Of a stretch of 64,000 bases of DNA, positions 32,746 through 42,280 are shown piece by piece. Position numbers and translations under genes: made by a program. The DNA lies in NCBI GenBank assembly GCA_011390135.1, contig JAABSZ010000003.1, positions 3,635 through 67,634 of the forward strand, written 5' to 3'. This DNA comes from JAABSP01 sp011390135 (GTDB lineage: Bacteria; Desulfobacterota; Desulfobacteria; Desulfobacterales; JAABSP01). Each line of letters begins with the position of its first letter. Within the stretch, counting starts at the first letter, position 1. The notes below the pieces were generated by a model that was not told the DNA's origin, made no database searches, and was given only the letters and a program-made list of their open reading frames with translations.

Positions 32746-34722
32746 CTACTTTCCGAGTTGGTAAAAATCTTTGGTTACTTGCTTTTCCTCAACCGTGCAG
32801 GCAAAGTCTTTATCGTTGAGTGAAGAAAGGTTTACATAGAGTTGGTTTTTGTCCAGTATTTCGCAAAGATGCTGTTTCTGTTCTTTCAGCGAAAGGGCTT
32901 TGAATTCTTCTATGTGTTCTTCCTGCTTTTTGATGTCCACATTGTAGTTCAGGAATGATTTGGCTTTCATCTGTTTCCAAATTTGCAAAAGTGTTCCAGA
33001 GTCTTTGGCTGATTCAATCTGCTCGATAAAAGTTTGGTTGTATTTTTTGAGTTCGAGATAAACAAATTCGCCACCACCTTGCCAATTAACAAATTTTGAA
33101 ATTCCACCTTGCTCACCATCAATAACTTTTTTGAGCCTTTCCACCGCCACAGTTTCTACATAATCCATTTGCTCAATGCCTATGTATTGGCGGTTCATTT
33201 TATGGGCAACTGCAGCAGTGGTGCCACTGCCTAAAAAGAAATCCAAAACAATATCATCTTCATTGGTAGAGTATTCTAATATTCTCTGAAGAAGAAGTTC
33301 ATTTTTGGGATAGTCAAACTTTTTTTCCCCAAATAGGGCAACCATCTCATCCGTACCTACTTTGTTAAATGTTTCTGTACCAAGTAATTCATTCTTTACT
33401 TTATTCAAAAAGTCGGAGGAAATATAGGTCTTGTCAAAATCTTCACCATTCTTTTCAATTTCTTCAGATTTGAAAATGCGCATTGCAGGAATGGTAATCT
33501 TCAAAAAATCATAATCACCAGGAAAAACAATTTTACCCTTTCTGTAAAATTCTTCGAAAGTTTCAACTGTTACACTCCAACATCTATTAGGGTTCACAGG
33601 ATATTCATCCCCATTTTTAGGGTTAACCATTGTGAAGTTCGAATTAGGTCTTTCAATTATTGACCTTTGTGTAGTCAAATCTGAAAGCCTCCATTCATCA
33701 TTAGGATAATCATCACTCTTTTGATACCTTCGCTCAATAGCTCTTTTGAAAAGTTGTGTTGCTTTTGATGCTAACTTAGTATAAACAAGCATCCAATCAA
33801 AATCCTGAGAAAGTTTCCACGGTACATCCGATTTACCGCTTCGTGTTTTTCTTGGTATAGTTGCAATAAACCTATCTCTTCCAAAAACTTCGTCAGCAAC
33901 AATTTTTAAATAATGCAACTCCTGGTCTCCAATATGTATGAAAATGACACCTTCTTTACTTAACAATTCTTTTGCAGCATAAAGTCTGTTTTTTATGAAA
34001 GTAAGCCAAGAAGAATGATTGAAACTGTCATTGTATTTGAAACTATCAGAATCACTATTATAAGGCGGGTCTATGTAAATCAGTTTTACTTTTCCGGAAA
34101 ATTTTTCTCTCAACGTGTGCAAAGCTAAAAGGTTGTTGCCTTTTATAATCAGGTTGTCGGTTATAGTGCCGTTTTCGTTTCGGTTAAATTGGTCAAGTGG
34201 TTTTTCTCCGTCCTTGTCAATTCGTTTGGCGTTGGTTAAAACTTTCGGCTCTAAAAGTTGGGTAATTTCATCCTGAACCAGAATTTCATTGAAGAAAATT
34301 TCTTCTCGTTTGTCTTCTTCACGGCTTTGTCCGCCTTCCAGAATGCAGTCTTTAAAAGGCCATACCAAAGCCACTTCGTTGCGTTGTTTCAGGTATTTGC
34401 CGTCAATGGTCAGTCCAACCTTGTTTTTGTATTGGGTGTAGCTGTCATTCAGATAGTTTTTCTGCTCCAAAAACTGCACAAACAAGTTTTGGTTAAAAAC
34501 CAATGTGCCTTTCACGTCCACAAAGAATTTCTCTTTCAACTTTTGATTGTCCAATAGCAATTCAATCAATTCGGCATCACAGTTTTGCGCTTTATGTATC
34601 ACTACCCACTTTTTTAATTCGCCATTGTCCGTCACAAAATTGGGTTCGTTTTTGAGTTGATTTTCTAATGTTTTGTAAAGTTTCATATCTTCCTTATATT
34701 GTTTCGAGACTGATTTAGGCAT
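32746..34722 (-). CDS. mod: Type III DNA adenine methyltransferase, Mod subunit
   Basis: 658 aa. The catalytic motif DPPY (residues 218-221, IYIDPPYNSD) precedes the AdoMet motif FFLGSGTT (about 490), the beta-class order expected of type III Mod proteins. The target-recognition region lies between. No simple-sequence repeat tract that would suggest phase variation is visible. An ATG at 34686 with AAGGAAG before it is an alternative start. First gene of the mod-res pair. Confidence 0.9.
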   Translation of the reverse strand: MPKSVSKQYKEDMKLYKTLENQLKNEPNFVTDNGELKKWVVIHKAQNCDAELIELLLDNQKLKEKFFVDVKGTLVFNQNLFVQFLEQKNYLNDSYTQYKNKVGLTIDGKYLKQRNEVALVWPFKDCILEGGQSREEDKREEIFFNEILVQDEITQLLEPKVLTNAKRIDKDGEKPLDQFNRNENGTITDNLIIKGNNLLALHTLREKFSGKVKLIYIDPPYNSDSDSFKYNDSFNHSSWLTFIKNRLYAAKELLSKEGVIFIHIGDQELHYLKIVADEVFGRDRFIATIPRKTRSGKSDVPWKLSQDFDWMLVYTKLASKATQLFKRAIERRYQKSDDYPNDEWRLSDLTTQRSIIERPNSNFTMVNPKNGDEYPVNPNRCWSVTVETFEEFYRKGKIVFPGDYDFLKITIPAMRIFKSEEIEKNGEDFDKTYISSDFLNKVKNELLGTETFNKVGTDEMVALFGEKKFDYPKNELLLQRILEYSTNEDDIVLDFFLGSGTTAAVAHKMNRQYIGIEQMDYVETVAVERLKKVIDGEQGGISKFVNWQGGGEFVYLELKKYNQTFIEQIESAKDSGTLLQIWKQMKAKSFLNYNVDIKKQEEHIEEFKALSLKEQKQHLCEILDKNQLYVNLSSLNDKDFACTVEEKQVTKDFYQLGK

Positions 34723-34872
34723 ATAACCAGTGCTTATGCGGTTTTCCGGCTAATATCGGGCCGCATCAAATTCCCGCTCAGAATATCAGAATTCCGGAAG
34801 AGAAATCACCTGTAAAATATTTTTTTAACACATTGAAATTATAGAATCAAAGCTCGATTTCCCTATAGGATA

Positions 34873-35118
34873 TCAATGTCGGCCAATATGATACCGGAGC
34901 TTTTCCCCCACCCCATTGAGTTCCTTTCGAAAAGACCGGTTCTCACCTTCATGGCCGGATAGACCGTGGAAGTTATTCGGGGGATAGTTGAGCTGCATGG
35001 GCCAGGTGATCCTGGCCGCGGACGTTCCGGAAAGGATACCGGTAAATGCGCCGCCAAGGGTCAGGATCATGGCCAGTGGGATGATCAGGGGCATCGTCTT
35101 CATGGATCGTCTTTTCAT
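34873..35118 (-). CDS. Small exported or membrane protein
   Basis: 81 aa from the ATG at 35118, with AGGTG six bases upstream. The N-terminus MKRRSMKTMPLIIPLAMILTL is a signal peptide or anchor. The rest (about 30-81) is polar with no recognisable domain. Plausible but unsupported by homology. Confidence 0.4.
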   Translation of the reverse strand: MKRRSMKTMPLIIPLAMILTLGGAFTGILSGTSAARITWPMQLNYPPNNFHGLSGHEGENRSFRKELNGVGEKLRYHIGRH

Positions 35119-35198
35119 GCTCACCTACGGACAGGGATTGAAAAAATAAAAGTTCTTCATTATATAAATAAAATCCGGAAGAAATGTCAAGCTGTTGA

Positions 35199-35228
35199 TT
35201 TCCCGATTTTTCCCGATTATCCCGATCC
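35199..35228 (+). repeat. 10-bp tandem repeat (TTTCCCGATT)
   Basis: Three consecutive units directly after the EamA stop (35229 on the minus strand). Confidence 0.6.
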
Positions 35229-36191
35229 CTAGGATTTGTTCCGGCCCATCATCCCCATATAGATGGCTGCAAGCGCGACCATCACCCCCATCCAGTTGAG
35301 CCATCCGGTGGGTCTTTGAAAGAATAGAACGTCCCAGACAAAGGCGAGAGCGGGCTGTAGCAGAAGGATCAGCCCGGAATGGGAGGCCCGGATGGCCGGC
35401 AGCGCGTTGGTGATTAGAATCCAGCCGATCCCCTGGCTGAAAAGGGCGAGGATCAGCAGGGAGATCAGGGTCTGAAGATCGGGGATGGCAAAGGAAAGGC
35501 CGCTTGCGCCGATCTCCGCGCCCAGAAAGAGCGACGTGGTGAAGGAGACCATCATGATCACATAGAAAAAGGAGAAGCCGCCCTGATTTTGATCCGACTG
35601 GTTCCGATCAGATTGGTTCCGATCAGACTGGTTTTGGTCCGACTGGAGCTTTCTGAGCAGCAGGATGAAGCCGGCGTAGCACGCGGCCGCGGCCAGGCCA
35701 TAATAGATCCCGGTCCGGTAGAGATCCTTCAGAGGAGGGCCGCCGATCCCCACGATCATGAAAAGGCCGCAAAATGCCAGGGGGATGGAGAGGGCAAAGA
35801 GAAGGCTCACCCGCTCTTTCAGGAAGATGATCCCGAAGCCGGTGAGGATAAAGACCTGGAAATTGGCCAGAATGGTGGAAAGCCCGGGCCCTATATAGTG
35901 GATGCTGTGGTGGTAGAAGCCGAGATCCAGGGCGAAGACGAACCCGCAGACAAGGCCGATGGCCAGATGGCGAAAGCCGTAGAACCGGATCTCTTTTCGA
36001 TAGAGGGCCGGTATCAGCAGGATCAATCCGCCGAAGAAGACCCGGTAGAAGGCCGAAGTCATGGGCGGGATGTGGGTCAGCTTCACCCAGACCCCGGAGA
36101 AGCTGATCATCACCGCGCCCATGAGAAGGTGGAGCACGGCTCGCCGGGCTGCGCTGTCCGGTTCGGTTCGCAAAGGAATTGGTGCTGGCAT
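35229..36191 (-). CDS. EamA-family (DMT) transporter
   Basis: 320 aa with ten hydrophobic segments in two EamA halves; the first begins LLMGAVMISFSGVWVKL. A metabolite or amino-acid exporter is usual for the family. Between the halves, at about residues 181-202, is an in-frame Gln-Ser-Asp-Gln/Arg-Asn repeat encoded by a 15-base tandem repeat (about 35586-35645). It lies in the loop linking the halves, so it probably does not stop function. Confidence 0.85.
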   Translation of the reverse strand: MPAPIPLRTEPDSAARRAVLHLLMGAVMISFSGVWVKLTHIPPMTSAFYRVFFGGLILLIPALYRKEIRFYGFRHLAIGLVCGFVFALDLGFYHHSIHYIGPGLSTILANFQVFILTGFGIIFLKERVSLLFALSIPLAFCGLFMIVGIGGPPLKDLYRTGIYYGLAAAACYAGFILLLRKLQSDQNQSDRNQSDRNQSDQNQGGFSFFYVIMMVSFTTSLFLGAEIGASGLSFAIPDLQTLISLLILALFSQGIGWILITNALPAIRASHSGLILLLQPALAFVWDVLFFQRPTGWLNWMGVMVALAAIYMGMMGRNKS

Positions 36192-36410
36192 AAACCTCTC
36201 TTTTCTGCGATAGTGAAAAAAAGACCGTCAACCGCTTCGATTATCGCAGCCCCTGCTCTCCTGTGCAACCTCTTTGAAACGGTAATAAATGTAACAGCCC
36301 CCCAAAAGAAGAATTTGCACTCGGCTGATGAACATGATACGATAATATCGAATGGGGAAAGGGCTTTCCGAAAAAAGGTGCGAACGCGGGAGATCCTCGA
36401 AAACACCAAT

Positions 36411-36455
36411 AAAAAAAGGGACCTGCCGATGCGATTTCGACCGTCCCTTTTATTT
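36411..36455 (-). terminator. Terminator after tRNA-Arg
   Basis: AAAAGGGAC (36414-36422) pairs with GTCCCTTTT (36443-36451); on the minus strand a T-run follows. It looks usable in both directions. The rest of 36192-36410 holds no gene. Confidence 0.75.
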
Positions 36456-36459
36456 TAAA

Positions 36460-36536
<77 letters not shown>

Positions 36537-36586
36537 TTAATTCATCCCCGTACATTAACACACCAAAAAATGAAAGTCCATAAAAA

Positions 36587-37582
36587 ATGGATCCAACAGA
36601 AGCAAATAAAGAACATAAAGATAAAAGCATCTACGATACTCTGGGCGGCGAAGCGGAGATCGACAACCGCACCCCAAAGAAGAAGCGGCGGAACCGGGTC
36701 GATGACGACAAGGCGGTTGTCAAATTCGATCCGCTCCAGCGGTATCTGGCGGAGGTGAGCCGATACCGGCTTCTCACCCGGGAGGAGGAGTGGGAGCTGG
36801 CCCGCCGGGTTCGGGAGGAGGGGGATCGGGACGCGGCCTATATGCTCGTCACCTCCAACCTCCGGCTGGTGGTCAAGATCGCGCTGGAGTTCCAGCGGGT
36901 CTGGATGCAGAACCTGCTCGATCTGGTTCAGGAGGGGAATATCGGCCTGATGCAGGCGGTGAAGAAGTTCGACCCCTACAAAAACGTCAAGTTCTCCTAT
37001 TACGCCTCCTTCTGGATCAAGGCCTACATCCTGAAGTTCATCATGGACAACTGGCGACTGGTCAAGATCGGCACCACCCAGGGCCAGCGGAAGCTCTTCT
37101 TTAAATTGAAAAAGGAGAAGCAGAGTCTGGTGGAGCAGGGTTTCGAGCCAAGGCCGAAGCTTCTGTCTGAACGGCTGGGGGTGACAGAGCAGGAGGTGGT
37201 GGATATGGACCTGCGGCTGGACAACTGGGATCTGTCGCTCGATGCACCGCTGAAGAGCGATTCCGACACCGAGCGGATCGACATGCTCAAGACCCCGTCG
37301 GAGTCCGCGGAGGACCGGATCGCAAAAAAAGAGATGGATGTCCTGCTGCAGAACAAGATCGAAGCCTTCCGGGGGAGACTTACGGAGCGGGAGCTGGAGA
37401 TCTTCAACCAGCGGATCTATTCCGACACTCCATCCACTCTCCAGGAGATCGGGGACCGGTACAGCATCTCCCGGGAACGGGTCAGGCAGGTGGAGAAGAA
37501 TATCGTCAAAAAGATGAGAGATTTCTTTAAAAAAGAGATGCTCGATTATAACGCCTATACCAAAGAGGAAGTTACGGAGTAA
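36587..37582 (+). CDS. rpoH: RpoH-like sigma-70 family factor
   Basis: 331 aa. Region 1.2 is PLQRYLAEVSRYRLLTREEE; regions 2.1-2.4 include LRLVVKIA, DLVQEGNIGLMQAVKKFDP and FSYYASFWIKAYI; region 4.2 is LQEIGDRYSISRERVRQVE. Length and lack of a long region 1.1 place it with RpoH-type alternative sigma factors, which direct heat-shock genes. The N-terminal 40 residues are charged and variable. A TPR lipoprotein gene follows after 11 bases. Confidence 0.85.
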   Translation: MDPTEANKEHKDKSIYDTLGGEAEIDNRTPKKKRRNRVDDDKAVVKFDPLQRYLAEVSRYRLLTREEEWELARRVREEGDRDAAYMLVTSNLRLVVKIALEFQRVWMQNLLDLVQEGNIGLMQAVKKFDPYKNVKFSYYASFWIKAYILKFIMDNWRLVKIGTTQGQRKLFFKLKKEKQSLVEQGFEPRPKLLSERLGVTEQEVVDMDLRLDNWDLSLDAPLKSDSDTERIDMLKTPSESAEDRIAKKEMDVLLQNKIEAFRGRLTERELEIFNQRIYSDTPSTLQEIGDRYSISRERVRQVEKNIVKKMRDFFKKEMLDYNAYTKEEVTE

Positions 37583-37593
37583 AAGAGGTTACA

Positions 37594-39510
37594 TTGGCAA
37601 GATCATTCACTTTTATGCGGGCAGGGATGGCGCTGCTTCTCTTTTCCCTCGCGTTCGGATGCGCGATGGGGGAGCGGATCGCGCCGCAACAGGATAATGA
37701 TGCGGGAGGACCGAAAACAGCGGCGCCGGCCTCAAAGACGCCGTCTCAATCCATCTCCGAAAAGGATGTGCCGGCAAAATCGGCAAAAGAGAATGTCGGC
37801 GCAGAGGAAAGGGGAAAAAAGGCGCTGCCCCCCCCATTGGGGGATGAGATCAGAACGGACCCCCTGATCCGGAAGGTGATGCCGGCAAAGGCTTCCGATT
37901 CCGGGCCCGGCAACCGGTACTTCTATTATATGGAGGCCCTCCTCCGGGGCAGACAGGGGAAATTCGACGAGGCAGTGGACTATCTCCAGAAGGCGCTTGA
38001 CAAATCCCCGGATTCCATCTATCTGCAGCGGGAGCTGGCCAATCTCTATCTCCGGGACAAGGAGAACGAGAAGGCCGTGGATGTGATCGAGAAGATGATC
38101 GCAGCAGAGCCCGAAAACGTGGATCTGCTGATTCTCTACGGCAAGCTGAAGCAGAGCTTCAAGGATATGGAGGGCGCGGCCGACGCGTATGAGAAGGCTC
38201 TGGACCGCGCACCCGGGGAGCGGGATGTCTATCTTCTTCTGGGCAATCTCTATATCGAAGAGGAGGCCTATGAGAAGGCCGAGCGGGTCTATCAGCAGAT
38301 GATCGACCAGTTTCCGGACTCCTATCTGGCCTGGTTCTTTCTCGGCAAGATCTATGCGGCACAGGATCGGCTGGCACAGGCCGAATCGGCCTTTGAAAAT
38401 ACCCTGGAACTGAAGCCGGATCTGGAGGAGCCGAGGCTGGAGCTGCTGGACATCTATGAGGCACAGGGCCGGCTCGGGAAGATTCTCGATGTCTATCAGG
38501 GCATTCTGCGGAAGGAGCCGACCCATATCCGGGCCAACATGGGGCTGGGGCTCTACTATCTCAAGGCGGGTCAGCCGGGCAAGGCCAAGCCGATCTTTCA
38601 GGCGTTGGGCCGGCAAAGCATCGAGAAGCCGGATATTCTCCGCACCCTTATCCAGACCTACATCCGCCAGGATCGGCATGGGGATGCGGCAGAGATCCTG
38701 GAGGGGATGCTTTCGGCAGTTCCCGAGGATTCGGATATCCATTATGTGATGGGCGTCACCTATGACGAGATGGGCGAGCAGGAGACGGCCATCTCCCATT
38801 TCCTTCGGGTGAAGCCCGATTCCCAGTTCTATGAGAGCATGGTGGTCCATGTGGCCTTTCTCTATCAGGAGGCCGAGAAGATCGACATGGCCATCGACTT
38901 CATGGAATCGGTGATCGAAAAGGTTCCGGACAACGCCGAGTTCTCGATCTATCTCGGCTCCTTCTACGACGAGCTGGAACAGTATGATCGGGCCGTAGAA
39001 ATCTACCTACAGGGTATCGAAATCGACCCGGAAAACCCCCGCCTCCACTTCCGCATCGGGGTGGTGCTGGACAAGATGGGGGAGAAGGAGGAATCGATTG
39101 AGGCCATGAAGCGGGTCATCGAACTGGAGCCGGAGAATGCCAATGCCCTCAACTATCTCGGCTACACCTATGCCGATATGGGGATCAATCTCGACGAGGC
39201 CCAAAGGTTGATCCAGCAGGCTCTGGACTTGAAGCCGGACGACGGCTACATCACCGACAGCCTCGGCTGGGTCTATTACCAGAAGGGGATGTATGAAGAG
39301 GCGGTGAAGATCTTAAAACGGGCCGTGAGCCTGGTTCCGGACGATCCGACCATCCTGGAACACCTCGGGGATGCCTATCTCAAGCTGGGCCAGTCTGACA
39401 AAGCCCTGGAATACTACCGGCAGTCCCTCATGAACCGGCAGAAGGAAAAGGGAGAGGATACAGAGAAGATCGAGAAGAAGATCCGGGCGCTGAACGGCGC
39501 CGTTCAATAG
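37594..39510 (+). CDS. TPR-repeat lipoprotein
   Basis: 638 aa from a TTG at 37594 behind AGAGG (ATG at 37615 is possible). The lipobox is LAFGC (Cys23). After a linker, at least a dozen tetratricopeptide repeats fill about 105-620 (for example AVDYLQKALDKSPDS, ALNYLGYTYADMG, SLGWVYYQKGMYEEAV). This is an outer-membrane or periplasmic scaffold. It heads a run of envelope genes with the next lipoprotein starting 3 bases after it. Confidence 0.85.
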   Translation: MARSFTFMRAGMALLLFSLAFGCAMGERIAPQQDNDAGGPKTAAPASKTPSQSISEKDVPAKSAKENVGAEERGKKALPPPLGDEIRTDPLIRKVMPAKASDSGPGNRYFYYMEALLRGRQGKFDEAVDYLQKALDKSPDSIYLQRELANLYLRDKENEKAVDVIEKMIAAEPENVDLLILYGKLKQSFKDMEGAADAYEKALDRAPGERDVYLLLGNLYIEEEAYEKAERVYQQMIDQFPDSYLAWFFLGKIYAAQDRLAQAESAFENTLELKPDLEEPRLELLDIYEAQGRLGKILDVYQGILRKEPTHIRANMGLGLYYLKAGQPGKAKPIFQALGRQSIEKPDILRTLIQTYIRQDRHGDAAEILEGMLSAVPEDSDIHYVMGVTYDEMGEQETAISHFLRVKPDSQFYESMVVHVAFLYQEAEKIDMAIDFMESVIEKVPDNAEFSIYLGSFYDELEQYDRAVEIYLQGIEIDPENPRLHFRIGVVLDKMGEKEESIEAMKRVIELEPENANALNYLGYTYADMGINLDEAQRLIQQALDLKPDDGYITDSLGWVYYQKGMYEEAVKILKRAVSLVPDDPTILEHLGDAYLKLGQSDKALEYYRQSLMNRQKEKGEDTEKIEKKIRALNGAVQ

Positions 39511-39513
39511 GTC

Positions 39514-40269
39514 TTGAAGCTTTTTCTTCCCCTGCTGGCCGCGCTCATGCTTTTCTCCGGATGCAGCGGACTGATGCATCAGATGGGCGCGCCCTTTTAC
39601 AGTCCGCCCCGGGCCCAACAGATTCTGGCGGAGCTGGAAGAGCGGAATCTTGATCTCAAGACCTACAAAGGGATCGGCAATGTCCGGTTGAAAGAAGGGG
39701 AGATCACCCAGAGCGCCCGGCTCGCCTGGATGGGCATCTATCCGGGACACCTGCGCCTGGAGCTTCTCGGCTCGGGCCATCCCATGGCCAAGCTGGCCTT
39801 TGACGGAGAAAGGCTCTATCTCCTCTCCCACGCGGACGGCCGCTTCTACAGCCGAAGGGGCGATAATCCGGATCTGGCGCAGTTCATTCCGCTCGATCTG
39901 CCGGCCCGGGATCTCATCGCGCTGCTGGCCGGCAGAATACCGATTCCGGAGTACCACTTTGCCGAACTTCGGCAGCAAAAGGGCGGATGGGTTCTGGAAT
40001 TGAAACGGTGGGCCAAGACCAGAGCCGTTCTCCACTTGGATTCAGCTTTAGACCTGCAGCGCCTGGAGCGGTACAATGTCAGCGAAAAACTGATGTACCG
40101 GGCAGAGATCACGGGAACCCGCAAAGCTGACGGCCATGAGATCTACAGGGCTATTCGGCTGACAGGGCCGGAGAGCAGAACCCGGATCGATCTCGATTTG
40201 GACCGGTACTGGGCCAATGTGCCGGTCTCCACGGAGAAATTCACCCTGAAGCCGGCAGCAGATCGTTGA
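39514..40269 (+). CDS. Outer-membrane lipoprotein, LolB/DUF4292-like
   Basis: 251 aa, TTG start. The signal peptide ends in the lipobox LFSGC (Cys17). The mature part forms repeated strands (YKGIGNVRLKEGEITQSARLAWMG; HPMAKLAFDGERLYLL) of a LolB/LolA-like half-barrel, as in DUF4292. It may carry lipids or lipoproteins. It overlaps the next gene by 4 bases. Confidence 0.65.
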   Translation: MKLFLPLLAALMLFSGCSGLMHQMGAPFYSPPRAQQILAELEERNLDLKTYKGIGNVRLKEGEITQSARLAWMGIYPGHLRLELLGSGHPMAKLAFDGERLYLLSHADGRFYSRRGDNPDLAQFIPLDLPARDLIALLAGRIPIPEYHFAELRQQKGGWVLELKRWAKTRAVLHLDSALDLQRLERYNVSEKLMYRAEITGTRKADGHEIYRAIRLTGPESRTRIDLDLDRYWANVPVSTEKFTLKPAADR

Positions 40270-41102
40270 AATCATCCGAACAGAATCATCAGAAGATATC
40301 GATAGCGCCCTCTCCCTCTGATGCGCCGGTGCGGGTGGCCCTGGAGCATCGTCTGCGGAACTGCAGAGACTTCGTCACCCTCGGGGTCAGACCCAATTTC
40401 ACCGATTATACCGAGGCCGAGGCAGAACTGATCCGCAGCGCGCCCAAGATCTACTACCCCTCGACCCACTATGCCGACATCTTCGATGCTATGGGGAAAA
40501 TGACATTCCCCAGCTACCACACCTATAAATTCGCGCAGGACAAGATCAAGCAGACCGCTATCTTCGAGCTGGCCGACATTCCCCACCCTAAAACCCGGAT
40601 CTTCTATGGAAAACGGTGGCGGGAGCGGGTGACGGAGTGGTTCGACTTTCCATTTATCGCGAAGATCCCCCGGGGATCGGCCCTTGGCCGGGGGGTCTTT
40701 CTCATCGAAAACCGGGAGGATCTGGAATCCTACTGCGACCGCTCTCCGGGCGCGGCCTATCTTCAGGAGTATCTGCCTTTGGACCGGGACATCCGGATCA
40801 TGGTCATAGGCACGCGGGCCGTCCACGCCTACTGGCGGATCGCAAAGGAGGGAGAGTTCCGCACCAATATCGGGGCCGGGGGAAGAATCTCCCTGGAACC
40901 GGTTCCCGATGCCGCGATCCGATTGGCTCTGCATACGGCATCGCGCTGCGGATGGAATGACGTGGGAATCGATATCTGCTGCTTTGAGGGGAACTATTAT
41001 GTTCTGGAAGGGAACATGAAGTACGGCAAGGAGGGGCTTCGGGCCGCGGGCATCGACTATTTGAAACTCATGGAATCGCTCGCGGCCGGCGGGGAGATCT
41101 GA
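40266..41102 (+). CDS. RimK-type ATP-grasp ligase
   Basis: 278 aa. ATP-grasp elements are visible: FIAKIPRGSALGRGVFLIEN (nucleotide loop), YLQEYLPLDRDIRIMVIG, FRTNIGAGG and the metal site GIDICCFEGNYYVLEGNMKYG. RimK relatives join an amino acid or amine to a carboxylate. The substrate is unknown. The TTG start overlaps the lipoprotein stop. Confidence 0.8.
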   Translation: MKSSEQNHQKISIAPSPSDAPVRVALEHRLRNCRDFVTLGVRPNFTDYTEAEAELIRSAPKIYYPSTHYADIFDAMGKMTFPSYHTYKFAQDKIKQTAIFELADIPHPKTRIFYGKRWRERVTEWFDFPFIAKIPRGSALGRGVFLIENREDLESYCDRSPGAAYLQEYLPLDRDIRIMVIGTRAVHAYWRIAKEGEFRTNIGAGGRISLEPVPDAAIRLALHTASRCGWNDVGIDICCFEGNYYVLEGNMKYGKEGLRAAGIDYLKLMESLAAGGEI

Positions 41103-41104
41103 AG

Positions 41105-42280
41105 ATGATCTCCTTGAACCGGATCACCGACAGACTCGACCGGGGGGAGAACCGGCGTCTCTCCCCCCGGGCCGCGCGCAGCCGGGATGCGGTCCGGCGC
41201 CGCCCCGAACACCGGTTTGAAACCGAATACCGGCAGCCCTTTTCGGCCGATGCGGACCGGATTCTCCACTCTCTCGCTTATACCCGCTATATCGACAAGA
41301 CCCAGGTCTTTCCCCTCTCCGTTAATGATCACATCACCCATCGGGCACTCCATGTCCAGCTCGTCTCCCGGATCGGCCGCACCGCGGGCCGCTTTCTGGG
41401 GCTCAACGAGGATCTCATCGAGGCCATCGCGCTGGGGCATGACATCGGCCATCCACCCTTTGGCCATGACGGGGAGGGATACCTCTCCGCGCTCTGCCGG
41501 AAGAGCGGCATCGGCCATTTCTACCACAGCGTCCAGAGCGTCCGGTTTCTGGACAGACTGGAGCGGAAGGGCCGGGGGTGGAACCTGACCCTCCAGACCC
41601 TGGACGGCATCCTCTGCCATGACGGGGAGATCCACAACCAGCAACTGATCCCTAAGCTGAAAAAGACCTTTTCCGATCTGGACCGGGAGGCCCTGTCCAA
41701 AAGGGATGATCCGAAGACCCCCCTCATCCCCATGACGCCGGAGGGGTGCGTGGTCCGGTTTGCCGATACCTTCGGCTATATCGGCAGAGACATCGAAGAT
41801 GCCATCCGCCTGAAGATGATCGAACGGGAGGATCTGCCAAAAGATTGCACAGCGCTGCTGGGCAGGACCAACGGAACCATCGTCTATACCCTGGTGTCGG
41901 ATCTCATCACCCAGAGTCTGGGAGAATCGGACGCAGAGCTTTCGGATTTCGAAGCCATCTCCCTGAGCCCCAAGATCTCAGATACACTGCAGCGATTGAA
42001 GCGCTTCAACTACGAGCGGATCTATCTCCATCCCAGGACAAAGCGCCACACCGACGCGATCCAAAAGCTCTATGCCATGCTATTTGAAAAATTTATGGAA
42101 GATCTTTCCCGCGAAAATCGAAAATCGGCCATATTCGGCTTTCTGTCGGGAATGACAGAGGATTATTCCCAAGCGCATTCCCATGCCGAGATGGTCCGGG
42201 ATTTCATCGCGGGCATGACGGACCAGTTTTTCCTGCGCCAGTGTCCCGAATCGATGCGGCCCGTTCCGGAGGACCCCTGA
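41105..42280 (+). CDS. dgt: dGTP triphosphohydrolase family protein
   Basis: 391 aa. The HD metal site is THR (His79), H112-D113 in LGHDIGHPPFGHDGE and Asp near FADTFGYIGRDIEDA. The N-terminus RRRPEHRFETEYRQPFSADADRILHS is the usual dGTPase nucleotide-binding segment. It hydrolyses dNTPs to nucleoside and triphosphate and helps balance dNTP pools. It is 2 bases after the ATP-grasp gene and overlaps the next by 40. Confidence 0.9.
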   Translation: MISLNRITDRLDRGENRRLSPRAARSRDAVRRRPEHRFETEYRQPFSADADRILHSLAYTRYIDKTQVFPLSVNDHITHRALHVQLVSRIGRTAGRFLGLNEDLIEAIALGHDIGHPPFGHDGEGYLSALCRKSGIGHFYHSVQSVRFLDRLERKGRGWNLTLQTLDGILCHDGEIHNQQLIPKLKKTFSDLDREALSKRDDPKTPLIPMTPEGCVVRFADTFGYIGRDIEDAIRLKMIEREDLPKDCTALLGRTNGTIVYTLVSDLITQSLGESDAELSDFEAISLSPKISDTLQRLKRFNYERIYLHPRTKRHTDAIQKLYAMLFEKFMEDLSRENRKSAIFGFLSGMTEDYSQAHSHAEMVRDFIAGMTDQFFLRQCPESMRPVPEDP

